The notes under the pieces: model-generated
What the model saw: the letters and a program-made list of their open reading frames with translations, nothing else
Told to the model about the DNA's origin: nothing
Database searches by the model: none
NCBI RefSeq assembly: GCF_014201335.1
Contig: NZ_JACHEB010000015.1
Coordinates: 62,001 to 126,000, forward strand
Length of the DNA stretch: 64,000 nt
Direction of reading: 5' to 3'
Origin: Tunturiibacter gelidiferens
GTDB taxonomy: Bacteria; Acidobacteriota; Terriglobia; Terriglobales; Acidobacteriaceae
Translations under genes and position numbers: made by a program
Part shown: positions 17,548 through 25,796 of the stretch, piece after piece
Numbering within the stretch: the stretch's first letter is position 1
Layout: the number at the start of each line of letters is the position of its first letter

Positions 17548-18006
17548 CTACCCAACCACCAACTCCTTCACACTAGCCTCAACCCCATCCTCCACCGTCA
17601 CAAACCCCACCGTGATCGGCAAAGAAAATCTTCGCGGCCCTGCGCTCCCAGGATTGAAGTAAACTACCCCATCTTTCACGGTCACCGAAGCTTTATGCGA
17701 GTGGCCGCTCACCACCATCGCCACGCCAGCCGCCTTGGGATTGATATCCAGATCATGCACCGAGTGCACCAGATAAAACAGCGACCCACCTAACTCCACC
17801 ACATCGGTAGCAGGCAACTCCGCACAAGCGCCCGACGAATCCACATTCCCACGAATCGCCGTCAGCGGAGCGATCTCGCGCAGCGCGTCGAGAATCGCAA
17901 TATCCCCAACATCGCCCGCATGCAGAATATGTTCCACTCCACGCAGTGCGGTCAAAGCCTCCGGCCGCATCAACCCATGCGTGTCGGAGATCACTCCGAT
18001 CAACAT
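17548..18006 (-). CDS. YfcE/MJ0936-type metallophosphoesterase
   Basis: A 152-residue calcineurin-like phosphodiesterase. The metal-binding motifs appear in order: GVISDTHG (residues 4-11), LHAGDVGD, IRGNVD and VVSGHSH. The size fits the short YfcE/MJ0936 group, which hydrolyses phosphodiesters in vitro; the natural substrate is usually unknown. It lies 26 bp downstream of the 18033-18512 gene on the same strand, so the two may be co-transcribed. Confidence 0.88.
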   Translation of the reverse strand: MLIGVISDTHGLMRPEALTALRGVEHILHAGDVGDIAILDALREIAPLTAIRGNVDSSGACAELPATDVVELGGSLFYLVHSVHDLDINPKAAGVAMVVSGHSHKASVTVKDGVVYFNPGSAGPRRFSLPITVGFVTVEDGVEASVKELVVG

Positions 18007-18032
18007 CGAATCACCGCCATCAAGATAGCCCG

Positions 18033-18512
18033 TTACGCCAGCTTCAAACTCTGCAGCGAAGCATACGACTGGCTCAACTGCGGATCGTGACTTCTATCCG
18101 GATCGATACGCAACTCGAACGTCGTCACGCCCTTCAGATCAACCGGATAGTCTTCAATCTCCTCGGTCGAACCGTTCGGCGAAAAAGCCCACTGCTGCCT
18201 CACCACTTCCTTCAATTCAGATCCCGCTCCCGCGAAGACCGCGAACTCCTGCGATCGCTCTGACGTCTTATCCACAAACTGCAGATGAATTCGTTTGATC
18301 GTCTGCGGCTCATCGAAGTGCAACCGGATCAACTGCGGCCCCGTCGTTGCAGCTCGCCATCCCTCCGTCACCTTCTTGCCCAGCGCATTCTCAATCGGAA
18401 ACCCCTCGTCCTCGGAGCTGATCTCCACGCGGGCAATCCGCTCCAAATCACGCCACAGATCGCTGATAGGAGTTGCCGTTGTAGTCGAAGGTGAAACGAT
18501 ACTCTTGCGCAT
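18033..18512 (-). CDS. Carbohydrate-binding-like (F5/8 type C-like) hypothetical protein
   Basis: A 159-residue protein whose core (about 30-150) resembles a discoidin/F5/8 type C beta-sandwich: FPIENAL near the start, GWRAATTGPQLIRLHFDEPQ and TIKRIHLQFVD are typical strands of this fold. It has no signal peptide, which is odd for a domain usually found outside the cell. It is upstream of and co-directional with the phosphoesterase. The fold is inferred from pattern only; no function can be given. Confidence 0.6.
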   Translation of the reverse strand: MRKSIVSPSTTTATPISDLWRDLERIARVEISSEDEGFPIENALGKKVTEGWRAATTGPQLIRLHFDEPQTIKRIHLQFVDKTSERSQEFAVFAGAGSELKEVVRQQWAFSPNGSTEEIEDYPVDLKGVTTFELRIDPDRSHDPQLSQSYASLQSLKLA

Positions 18513-18566
18513 CTTTATTGCCTCTCAGTTCCAAGGCCAAGCATATCTGATAACCCATCGCCACGT

Positions 18567-19448
18567 TTACAGCCCAGCCCCAAGCCTCGTTCGCGGATCG
18601 AGATAATCCCGCAGTGCATCCCCGATAAAGTTGAAAGAGAGCACGCAAAGCATTACCGCCATCGCCGGGAAAAAAACCAGATGCGGCGAGTCAAAGAGAT
18701 GCGACCGCGCATCGTTCAGCATCGATCCCCAACTAGCCGCAGGCGGCGGAACGCCCAACCCGAGAAAGCTCAACGTAGCCTCAGCCAGCACCGCTCCCGC
18801 CATCCCAATCGCCGCCTGCACGATCAGCGGCTGCAGAATATTCGGCAAAATGTGCCGCGTCATGATGCGAAGATCGGTAGCCCCCAGAGCCCGCGCCGCC
18901 TCAACAAACTCCCGCTCCTTCACCGCCATCACCTGCGCCCGCACCAGCCGCGCGTACCCGACCCAGCCCGAGATCGCCAGCGCAAGAATCACATTCCCCA
19001 GGCCGGGCCCCATAAACGCAACGAACGCAATCGCCAGCAGAATTCCCGGCAGCGCAAGAAACGCATTCGTTACATAGATATTCACGACTGTGTCCGTCCA
19101 CCCGCCGTAAAACCCGGCCAGCCCACCCGCGACCAGCCCTACTGCCAGCGAAAGCCCCACCACGCTCACCGCCACCACCAGCGAGATCCTCGCGCCAAAC
19201 AAAGTTCGCGAAAGAATGTCCCGTCCCAACTCATCCGTGCCGAACCAATGCGCCCACGAAGGCCCCATCAGCCGGCCCGTCAGATCCAATTGCGCAGGAT
19301 CCTGCGGTGCCAGCCACGGAGCAAACACTGCGCACATCGCAAACAAGACGAGCAGCGCGACGCCCACGGCCGCCAGTGGCTGTCGCTTCGCAATCTCCAC
19401 CATCGATGGTCCCGGAGCAACACCGGCGTTTGCAACAGAAGTACCCAC
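18567..19448 (-). CDS. Dipeptide/oligopeptide-type ABC transporter permease (DppC-like)
   Basis: A 293-residue permease with about six membrane helices. The N-terminal region LAPQDPAQLDLTGRLMGPSWAHWFGTDELGRDILSR holds the DppC/OppC signature (the GTDxxGRD motif). The coupling loop is EFVEAARALGATDLRIMTRHILPN. It is the natural partner of the DppB-like permease at 12829-13788, but that gene lies 5 kb away on the opposite strand. No ATPase or binding protein is nearby. Confidence 0.88.
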   Translation of the reverse strand: MGTSVANAGVAPGPSMVEIAKRQPLAAVGVALLVLFAMCAVFAPWLAPQDPAQLDLTGRLMGPSWAHWFGTDELGRDILSRTLFGARISLVVAVSVVGLSLAVGLVAGGLAGFYGGWTDTVVNIYVTNAFLALPGILLAIAFVAFMGPGLGNVILALAISGWVGYARLVRAQVMAVKEREFVEAARALGATDLRIMTRHILPNILQPLIVQAAIGMAGAVLAEATLSFLGLGVPPPAASWGSMLNDARSHLFDSPHLVFFPAMAVMLCVLSFNFIGDALRDYLDPRTRLGAGL

Positions 19449-19512
19449 GCCCTAAATCCTACATGCTCGTTGGCGGGGGAATGGAAGCGGATTTTTGTCG
19501 CGAACCCTTGAC

Positions 19513-19848
19513 CTAAGATGAGAACAGCTTCGTGAGATTCGTAAGTCTCAAAAGTTCCTGCAGGCGCGGAGTCAGGTTCTCCAGCCTCAGCTGGCAGTAG
19601 CCTTCGTTGATGGCCGAGACCTTCAGTCCCACCAGCGTGCCCAGTCCCAGACTGTCCAGAAAAGTCACATCGTTCAGGTCGATCACGATGATTCCGCCCT
19701 GCGGTATTAGCGGCTTCACGATGTCTTTTACCTGGCCAGCCGTCTGGTTGATCAAGCGGCCATGGCACCGAACGGTCGTCACCTTCACGCCATTCTCAGT
19801 CGAGTTCTCCACAGTGCAATTAAAGGCAACTTCCGGTGTCTCGGTCAC
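19513..19848 (-). CDS. STAS-domain anti-sigma factor antagonist-like protein
   Basis: A 111-residue single STAS domain like SpoIIAA/RsbV. The phosphorylatable serine lies in VTFLDSLGLGTLVGL, in the expected place at the start of helix 2. Such proteins are phosphorylated by a kinase anti-sigma factor and, when dephosphorylated, free the sigma factor. No partner kinase, phosphatase or sigma factor is adjacent. It is divergent from mscS with about 200 bp between. Confidence 0.85.
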   Translation of the reverse strand: MTETPEVAFNCTVENSTENGVKVTTVRCHGRLINQTAGQVKDIVKPLIPQGGIIVIDLNDVTFLDSLGLGTLVGLKVSAINEGYCQLRLENLTPRLQELLRLTNLTKLFSS

Positions 19849-20053
19849 GCAATCTCCTGAATTTTGAGCTATCGAGAAATGTACTCCTAAGCGAATCGTG
19901 CCTTTATTAATTTCCGGTTACGCCTAAACTCCTGAAAACGCTCATCCGAGGTAACTCACGCAGCGACAACAGATGTGCCGCGTACTGAATCAAACCTAGA
20001 CAGTGACCCGAATGGGGTTTTGAGCTAATTTACGAAGCATATAGGGTTGAAGA

Positions 20054-21871
20054 ATGAAGGAACTCCGCCGTCTCGCCATTGCAATCCCCACAGTTCTCCT
20101 TGTCATCTGCCTCGCGGCAGCCTGGTGGACACGAGGTGCCATGGCCCACATGCCATTTCTCAAAGCCAATGGTGGTCACGGCAATAGCCTCGTCGACCAG
20201 CGCCCCTGGCAGACCATCGAGTCGCTCGTTCCCCTTGCGGTCTCCGCCGAGGAGCAATCCTTCGCCCACGAGGCCGCCCGCCTCGCTGACCATGAAGTCG
20301 ACCAGGCCTTCGCCCTCGCCCTTCGCGAAGCGACCTTCCAGACCCGCACCCTCACCGGCGACGCCCTCGCTGTTCAACAAAGAGTCACCCAGCTTCAGGC
20401 CCTGGTCAAGGAAGACCAGGGAAAAGTTGACGCCCTGACAACCTCACTCAAGCAGCCCAACGGAACGACAGCAAGCTCCGACGATCTTGACGCCGCCAAG
20501 GCCCAACTCCAACTCGACAGCGATGAACTTGGCGACGCAACTGATCTACTCTCCCGCGCCAGCGGCGACAAACGCGGCCAGATCCAGCAGGAGCTCACCG
20601 CCCGCCAGGCCGCGATGAAGAAGTACGATGCCTCCCAGTCCAACACCGGCGGCCAGATTGGGGTCCTCTCCGCTCGCCGCTACGGCACCCTCTACGGCCG
20701 CATCTCCTCCTGGTTCGACCAGCGCAGCCGCATGGCCCTCATTGAACAGGCCAAAGCTGAAACGGATTCCGACGTCGCTACCCTCTCCGCGAAGCACGCC
20801 GACTTCGAAAGGAGAGTCGCCGCCGCCGCGGCAAACATCAACGCATCCGGCGCCAATGCACCCACGGACACAGTAAAAGCCCGCGTCGCACGCCTGAACA
20901 AGGCTCACGCCCTCTCGCAGATGCACAGCATCGTCGAGGATCAGCTCCAGACTCAGCAGCAGCTCTCTACCACCTACGGCAAATGGCTTGCACAGGTCCG
21001 AGTCCAGCACGCGATCGTCGCCCACCTCGCACTGCAATCGTTCTCGCTCATTGCGTTTCTTATCCTCTGTGGCGTCCTACTCACCACACTGTGTGGCAAG
21101 TTCCTCGACGGCGTGCACATGGAGCAGCGCCGACTCCACACACTCCGCACCATCATCATTCTTGGCGTCCAGTTCGTCACGCTCATGCTGGTCCTCTTAG
21201 TCGTCTTTGGCGCGCCCAGTCAGGTTCCTACCATCCTCGGACTTGGCGCTGCCGGCCTCACGGTCGTCTTCCAGGACTTCATCCTCGCCTTCTTCGGCTG
21301 GTTCATTCTCATGGGCAAAAACGGCATCCGCGTCGGCGACTGGGTTGAGATCAACGGTGTCGGTGGCGAGGTCGTCGAGATCGGTCTCTTCCGCACCGCT
21401 CTGCTCGAAACCGGCAACTGGACCGACAAGGGCCACCCCACCGGTCGTCGCGTCACCTTCATCAACAACTTCGCCATCTCTGGCCAGTACTTCAACTTCT
21501 CCACTACCGGCCAGTGGATGTGGGACGAGATCACAGTCAACATCCCACCCAGCCTCGACTCCTACAAGACCATCGAAGCGATTCACAATACGGTCATGGA
21601 GCAAACCGAACGAGACGCCAAGCTCGCTGAGCAGGAGTGGCAAACCACCACGCGCCACAACGGCCTCAGTCAGTTCAAGGCCACGCCATCAGTCGACATG
21701 CGCCCCGCAGCCTCCGGCGTCGACATCGTCGTCCGCTACGTCATCCGCGCCGGCGACCGCTTCGGCATGCGCAACCGTCTCTATCAGTCCGTCATCGATC
21801 TACTGCACACACCGGTAGACACAGCGCCGAAACCTAATACCATCGATCAACGAGAGCTGACGAAGGTTTGA
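20054..21871 (+). CDS. MscS-family mechanosensitive channel with long N-terminal coiled domain
   Basis: A 605-residue membrane protein. An N-terminal signal/anchor segment is followed by a long charged, largely helical region (about 50-310) probably forming a periplasmic coiled coil. Membrane helices lie at about 320-410. The MscS pore and beta domain then follow: GLGAAGLTVVFQDFILAFFGWFILMGKNGIRVGDWVEING. A cytoplasmic domain ends the protein. MscS channels release solutes on osmotic downshock. The stop codon abuts that of the convergent 21872-22759 gene without a gap. Confidence 0.87.
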   Translation: MKELRRLAIAIPTVLLVICLAAAWWTRGAMAHMPFLKANGGHGNSLVDQRPWQTIESLVPLAVSAEEQSFAHEAARLADHEVDQAFALALREATFQTRTLTGDALAVQQRVTQLQALVKEDQGKVDALTTSLKQPNGTTASSDDLDAAKAQLQLDSDELGDATDLLSRASGDKRGQIQQELTARQAAMKKYDASQSNTGGQIGVLSARRYGTLYGRISSWFDQRSRMALIEQAKAETDSDVATLSAKHADFERRVAAAAANINASGANAPTDTVKARVARLNKAHALSQMHSIVEDQLQTQQQLSTTYGKWLAQVRVQHAIVAHLALQSFSLIAFLILCGVLLTTLCGKFLDGVHMEQRRLHTLRTIIILGVQFVTLMLVLLVVFGAPSQVPTILGLGAAGLTVVFQDFILAFFGWFILMGKNGIRVGDWVEINGVGGEVVEIGLFRTALLETGNWTDKGHPTGRRVTFINNFAISGQYFNFSTTGQWMWDEITVNIPPSLDSYKTIEAIHNTVMEQTERDAKLAEQEWQTTTRHNGLSQFKATPSVDMRPAASGVDIVVRYVIRAGDRFGMRNRLYQSVIDLLHTPVDTAPKPNTIDQRELTKV

Positions 21872-22759
21872 TCACAGATTAGCCGCCCAGTCCGTCGTCT
21901 TGAACCAATACTTCCGCCGCGTGCTGATCCACTTGTCAGCTTTGCGGGCTGCGATCCACGAGTTCAAATAATTGACGAAATCCATGTCTCCGCGTCGCAC
22001 CGCAAACGCCGCTGGAAACGTTCCCAGCGGAGCCACAGCGGGCACAGCAACTGCATCGGGATAGAGCTTTCCAAGAATCTCTAACCGCGGGCTGTCTGCA
22101 ACGGCCGCCGCGAGTTTCCCAGCAACCAGATCGGTGAACAGTGCACTGTCCTCCGTGTAGGTCTGGATCGAAGCCTTCGGAAACTCGAGCGCCGCCAGAT
22201 CCTCCGACGTCATTCCTTCCACCACGCCAATCGTCACTCCCTTTTTGTTGAAGTCCTCCATCGTCTTCAACTCGCCGCCCATCTTTTTGCTCGTCGCAAT
22301 CGTCACATCGGTCACGTTGTACGGTTCGCTGAAGTTCACTACGAGGGCCCGGCGTGCCTCAATCGAAAAGCCCGCAATAATAATGTCAAAACGATTCGCC
22401 TCAAGATCCGGAATCAAGTAGCGAAACTCATCAGGATGAAACTCGACTTCGACGCCCATGTCGCGTGCCAGTTTCCTCGCCACATCGATCTCGAACCCCA
22501 CCAGCTTTCCGTCTTTATCATGCATTGTCCACGGAACAATCTCTGCCACACCCACTCGCAGCTTGCCGGTCTTCTTGATCTCGGCCAACAGATCCACAGT
22601 ACTGCGATCCGGCACCACAATCTCCTTCGAGGTATTCGGTAGAACCGGCGGAGCCGGCACCGCGGGCGTCTCCTGCGACACGGCCACCATCGCGCACACC
22701 AGCAGCGCAACCAAACCAGCAACCCGTTGCATCGACGCGGAAACTGTAGCATTCTTCAT
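21872..22759 (-). CDS. Family 3 extracellular solute-binding protein (amino-acid type)
   Basis: A 295-residue periplasmic binding protein with a signal peptide (hydrophobic stretch about 12-27). After a linker come TGKLRVGVAEIVPWTMHDKDGKLVGFEIDVARKLA and RFDIIIAGFSIEARRALVVNFSEPY, the ligand-binding signature of SBP family 3 (polar amino acids). No permease or ATPase lies nearby, so it may serve a transporter encoded elsewhere or have another sensing role. Confidence 0.87.
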   Translation of the reverse strand: MKNATVSASMQRVAGLVALLVCAMVAVSQETPAVPAPPVLPNTSKEIVVPDRSTVDLLAEIKKTGKLRVGVAEIVPWTMHDKDGKLVGFEIDVARKLARDMGVEVEFHPDEFRYLIPDLEANRFDIIIAGFSIEARRALVVNFSEPYNVTDVTIATSKKMGGELKTMEDFNKKGVTIGVVEGMTSEDLAALEFPKASIQTYTEDSALFTDLVAGKLAAAVADSPRLEILGKLYPDAVAVPAVAPLGTFPAAFAVRRGDMDFVNYLNSWIAARKADKWISTRRKYWFKTTDWAANL

Positions 22760-22794
22760 CTCGCGAACTCCTCCTCAGGTTGTTCAAAACGTGT

Positions 22795-23340
22795 CTATCG
22801 CGGCGGCCTGCGTCCATAGTTGTGGTAGCCGTCGGCATACCCCGCGGCAAAGTCCCTCTCGTACTTCGTCGAATAGCGTTCGCTCCACCACTGGTAGTAG
22901 TCGCGTCTGCCTTCATCGGCATCTTGCCGTCCCATCCGGTATCCATCGTTGTAGTAGTTCACCCGCTCGTGGTCGCCACCATCATCGTTATCGGATTTCG
23001 ACGCAGCCACCGCCGCCCCAAGAATCAACGCGCCGAGAATCCCACCAGCAATCGCGGCGCTCGTATTGCTGCCGCTGTCGCTGCGTCCGCGTCCATAGAC
23101 AAACTGCGCCCTGCACCCCCGATCCACCCAGATGCCGCGTGGATCGTACCCCCAGCTATATCCCTGCTGACATCGCGAACCCGAAATCTGACGCGTTAGT
23201 TGAACGTAGTTCTGCGTATCGGCGCGACAGTATCTGCAACCCCCATCATCGCTCGAGCAGGTCAATCCTCCTGTTTGAGCCATAGTGAAAATTGAAGTAG
23301 TGAAAATTAAGACAGTAGCAACAACACGAGAGAGCCCCAT
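22795..23340 (-). CDS. DUF3011 family exported protein
   Basis: A 181-residue protein with a signal peptide (GLSRVVATVLIFTTSIFTMAQ). A DUF3011 domain follows, rich in cysteine: TCSSDDGGCRYCRAD, then RCQQGYSWGYDPRGIWVDRGCRAQF. A glycine/alanine-rich hydrophobic segment (AAIAGGILGALILGAAVAA) comes next, and a C-terminal tail with repeated aromatic/glycine motifs (YNDGYRMGRQDAD, FAAGYADGYHNY). I chose ATG 23340 because it begins the signal peptide; the frame is open 41 codons further up. DUF3011 has no known function. Confidence 0.8.
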   Translation of the reverse strand: MGLSRVVATVLIFTTSIFTMAQTGGLTCSSDDGGCRYCRADTQNYVQLTRQISGSRCQQGYSWGYDPRGIWVDRGCRAQFVYGRGRSDSGSNTSAAIAGGILGALILGAAVAASKSDNDDGGDHERVNYYNDGYRMGRQDADEGRRDYYQWWSERYSTKYERDFAAGYADGYHNYGRRPPR

Positions 23341-23555
23341 CAGGCGTTCCTCCGAGGAGTGCGTAGGCATCATGTCAAATGCGAGACGATGCGACATCAG
23401 ATTTGTGCCATTTTTTGTATCTCTTTTGCGATCAGGAGATTCATCGCCAGATGAAAACGCCAAAAGTCAATCCCTCCCGTTAGGATTTATTTCTCATAGC
23501 ACCCCATAACCCCTCCCAGCTATACTAGGCACTTGGAAGCAAAGCGAGAAACGTC

Positions 23556-23603
23556 ATGCTCGAGCACCCGTTGGATAACCTGAACCACTTCAACAGCTTC
23601 TAA
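23556..23603 (+). CDS. Possible 15-codon leader peptide upstream of the epimerase gene
   Basis: ATG at 23556 opens a 15-codon frame ending in TAA at 23603, with GCGAGAAA just before it and a possible -10 (TATACT) at 23521. It lies 28 bp upstream of the epimerase start. No regulatory codon run is seen, so it may be chance. Confidence 0.2.
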   Translation: MLEHPLDNLNHFNSF

Positions 23604-23631
23604 CTTAAGACCCCAAGGAGTCTCTTCCCCT

Positions 23632-24636
23632 ATGAAGCTCAAAGGACAGAAAGCAGTCGTCTGCGGTGCCGGTGGATTCATCGGCGGCCACCTCGTTCAA
23701 AGCCTCCTCGCCAATGGCGTCGATGTCATCCGCGCCGTCGATATCAAACCCCTCGACGAGTGGTATCAAGTATCCAAGGACGTCGAAAGTCTCTCCCTCG
23801 ACCTCAAAGACAAGGACAGCTGCCTCACTGCAGCCACAGGCGCAGAAGTCGTATTCCAGCTCGCCGCCGACATGGGTGGCATGGGCTTCATCGAAAACAA
23901 CAAAGCCCTCTGCATGCTCTCTGTTCTCACCAACACGCACATGCTCATGGCCGCCCGCGAAAAGGGTGTCGAGCGCTTCTTCTACTCCTCCTCGGCCTGC
24001 GTCTACAACGGCGAAAAGCAGACTAATCCCGACGTCGTCGCCCTCAAAGAAGAGGACGCCTACCCCGCACTTCCCGAAGACGGCTACGGCTGGGAGAAGC
24101 TCTTCTCCGAGCGCATGTGTCGCCACTTCGAAGAGGATTACGGCCTTCAGGCCCGCGTCGCCCGCTACCACAACGTCTACGGCCCGCTAGGCACCTGGAC
24201 CGGTGGCCGCGAAAAAGCTCCCGCAGCCGTCTGCCGCAAGGTCATCGAGGCCAAGCACTCCGGCAAGCACGAGATCGAAATCTGGGGCGACGGCAAACAG
24301 ACCCGCTCCTTCATGTACATCGACGACTGCACCAAGGGCACGCAGATGATCGCCGAGAGCGAGATTCACGAACCCCTGAACCTCGGCTCCGACGAGCTCG
24401 TCACCATCAACCAACTCGTCGACATCGCCGAAGACATCGCCGGCATCAAGCTTAAGCGCAACTACAACCTCAGCGCCCCCAAGGGCGTCAACGGCCGTAA
24501 CAGCGACAACACTCTCATCCAGCAAAAACTCAACTGGGCACCGTCCATCAGGCTCCGCGACGGCCTCGCCAAAACCTACGCCTGGATCGAAGACGAGATC
24601 CTGTCCAGCAAACCGCTCGCAGCCGCCACACGATAG
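23632..24636 (+). CDS. GDP-mannose 3,5-epimerase-like NAD-dependent epimerase
   Basis: A 334-residue extended SDR enzyme. The NAD-binding motif GAGGFIGGHL is at residues 12-21 and the catalytic pair is Tyr152/Lys156 in GYGWEKLFSE, with the serine in YSSSACVYN. The stretch AADMGGMGFIENN is characteristic of GDP-mannose 3,5-epimerases, which make GDP-L-galactose and GDP-L-gulose. Bacterial members are usually tied to surface polysaccharide synthesis. No other sugar-nucleotide genes lie beside it. AAGGAG is 14 bp before the ATG. A strong terminator follows, so it is probably a single-gene unit. Confidence 0.85.
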   Translation: MKLKGQKAVVCGAGGFIGGHLVQSLLANGVDVIRAVDIKPLDEWYQVSKDVESLSLDLKDKDSCLTAATGAEVVFQLAADMGGMGFIENNKALCMLSVLTNTHMLMAAREKGVERFFYSSSACVYNGEKQTNPDVVALKEEDAYPALPEDGYGWEKLFSERMCRHFEEDYGLQARVARYHNVYGPLGTWTGGREKAPAAVCRKVIEAKHSGKHEIEIWGDGKQTRSFMYIDDCTKGTQMIAESEIHEPLNLGSDELVTINQLVDIAEDIAGIKLKRNYNLSAPKGVNGRNSDNTLIQQKLNWAPSIRLRDGLAKTYAWIEDEILSSKPLAAATR

Positions 24637-24651
24637 TTAGTCCTAGCAAAC

Positions 24652-24697
24652 AAAACCGGACCCGAGAGCATGTAACTATTCTCGAGGGTCCGGTTTT
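24652..24697 (+). terminator. Intrinsic terminator after the epimerase gene
   Basis: AAAACCGGACCC (24652-24663) pairs with GGGTCCGGTTTT (24686-24697), with GAGA/TCTC extending the stem. The TTTT of the right arm continues into ACTTT. The symmetric A/T flanks let it work in both directions. Confidence 0.9.
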
Positions 24698-24874
24698 ACT
24701 TTAAAAGCAGGGTTAGTGGTCTCTTCTAACGTCGATTTGTGTTCCCCGAAAAGCTAAATCCCGTATCCGGCTGAAGACACTCTTCGCCCCTCGATCACCG
24801 CCAGGCCGGTCGAAGAGTTGAAAAACACCAGGATGCCTCTGTCGAATCGTTCTCTTCCTGTGATATGCTGAAGC

Positions 24875-24901
24875 ACATTATATCGTATTACGATATAATG
24901 T
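24875..24901. promoter_or_regulatory. 27-bp perfect palindrome with embedded -10 box
   Basis: Arms ACATTATATCGTA and TACGATATAATGT are perfect inverses around one T. Each strand of the palindrome carries a consensus TATAAT (plus strand 24894-24899). It lies 12 bp before the small membrane peptide start at 24914. A dimeric repressor binding here would block the promoter; the regulator is not identified. Confidence 0.6.
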
Positions 24902-24913
24902 TGGAGATGGCCA

Positions 24914-25027
24914 ATGATCTTCTATGTATTCTTGCTGGTTATTTTTCCATTGGTTGGAATCATCGCCGCTATCGTTGTAATCACTAAAGATTCGATTGAG
25001 CGACGTCATCTTCATCGCCACCGATGA
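24914..25027 (+). CDS. Small single-helix membrane peptide (37 aa)
   Basis: ATG at 24914, preceded by GGAGATGG, opens a 37-codon frame. The product is almost all hydrophobic over residues 2-24 (MIFYVFLLVIFPLVGIIAAI at the start) and ends in a basic tail (ERRHLHRHR), the shape of a small inner-membrane protein with its C-terminus in the cytoplasm. It lies directly behind the palindromic promoter-like site. It has no relative I can name. Convergent to the DUF1801 operon. Confidence 0.5.
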   Translation: MIFYVFLLVIFPLVGIIAAIVVITKDSIERRHLHRHR

Positions 25028-25107
25028 AGATGACGTAAGCGTCCTTAGTGAATGCGCCATAGGTCCGCCGATCGATCTTTCGAGTGTCGAATAAGGAGAG
25101 CCAGCCC

Positions 25108-25527
25108 TTACTTCTTCTTCTTGGCTGCCCGTTCAGCGAGTACCGCGGAGTTCTCCGCCACTGCGGCGCGGATGAGTTTCTTGAAGGCAGCCTCGTTGAT
25201 CTTCTCTCCCTCGCGGACGTCAATCGCACGCCGCGCGTTTCCTTCCAGGCTGGAATTGAATAGCTTCTTCGGATCTTCGATGGAGGCTCCGCGAGCGAAC
25301 GTGAGCTTCACCACCTGCTTGTACGACTCCCCTGTGCAGACGATGCCGTCGTGAGACCACACGGGTGTCCCCATCCACTTCCACTCCTCCACGATGTCGG
25401 GATCGGCATCGCGAATGAGCTGACGGAGTTGCGCGAGGGTCTCTCCGCGCCAGTCCCCAAGTTCTTCAATCCGCTTGGTGATGTTCGCCGAAGCGTCCCC
25501 GCCACTCGTACCACTTGTTGGCTTCAT
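25108..25527 (-). CDS. DUF1801 (YdhG-like) domain protein
   Basis: A 139-residue cytoplasmic protein with the DUF1801 fold: LRQLIRDADPDIVEEWKWMGTPVWSHDGIVC and KQVVKLTFARGASIEDP are typical, and the Lys-rich tail (ERAAKKKK) is common. No enzymatic role is known. In soil bacteria it often sits with ArsR and SRPBCC genes, as here: it is the last gene of a four-gene minus-strand cluster that starts with the ArsR regulator. Confidence 0.83.
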   Translation of the reverse strand: MKPTSGTSGGDASANITKRIEELGDWRGETLAQLRQLIRDADPDIVEEWKWMGTPVWSHDGIVCTGESYKQVVKLTFARGASIEDPKKLFNSSLEGNARRAIDVREGEKINEAAFKKLIRAAVAENSAVLAERAAKKKK

Positions 25528-25566
25528 ATTTCCTCCGATCCTTCGTGTCCCGGTCTCTGCACCTTG

Positions 25567-25767
25567 CTAGGCCGATCGGTTCGGAATAAGTCGCCGAAGC
25601 AGATGGCCTTTCCACATCAACAATCCCGTAAGGACCATGAGAGGAAAGAAGACAAACCGAGTAGGGTGGGCGTACTGCGGCAGCTTTTCAAACGGACTGT
25701 AGATATATCCGTAGATCGGAATGCTGACGATGATGTGAATCCAGCGAAAAATCAAACGTTGGTTCAT
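25567..25767 (-). CDS. Small membrane protein (66 aa)
   Basis: A 66-residue protein with two hydrophobic segments (IFRWIHIIVSIPIYGYIY and FVFFPLMVLTGLLMW) and a basic C-terminus. The ATG at 25767 has GGAGG at a good distance; an in-frame GTG three codons earlier is too close to that site. It lies between the SRPBCC and DUF1801 genes in the same direction, and similar small integral proteins accompany such clusters in other bacteria. Function unknown. Confidence 0.65.
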   Translation of the reverse strand: MNQRLIFRWIHIIVSIPIYGYIYSPFEKLPQYAHPTRFVFFPLMVLTGLLMWKGHLLRRLIPNRSA

Positions 25768-25796
25768 GATGTCCACGCCTCCTTTTCGATGCGACG

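Noticed and set aside
20030..21658. Minus-strand frames opposite the MscS gene
   Set aside because: Low-complexity shadows of the coding strand.
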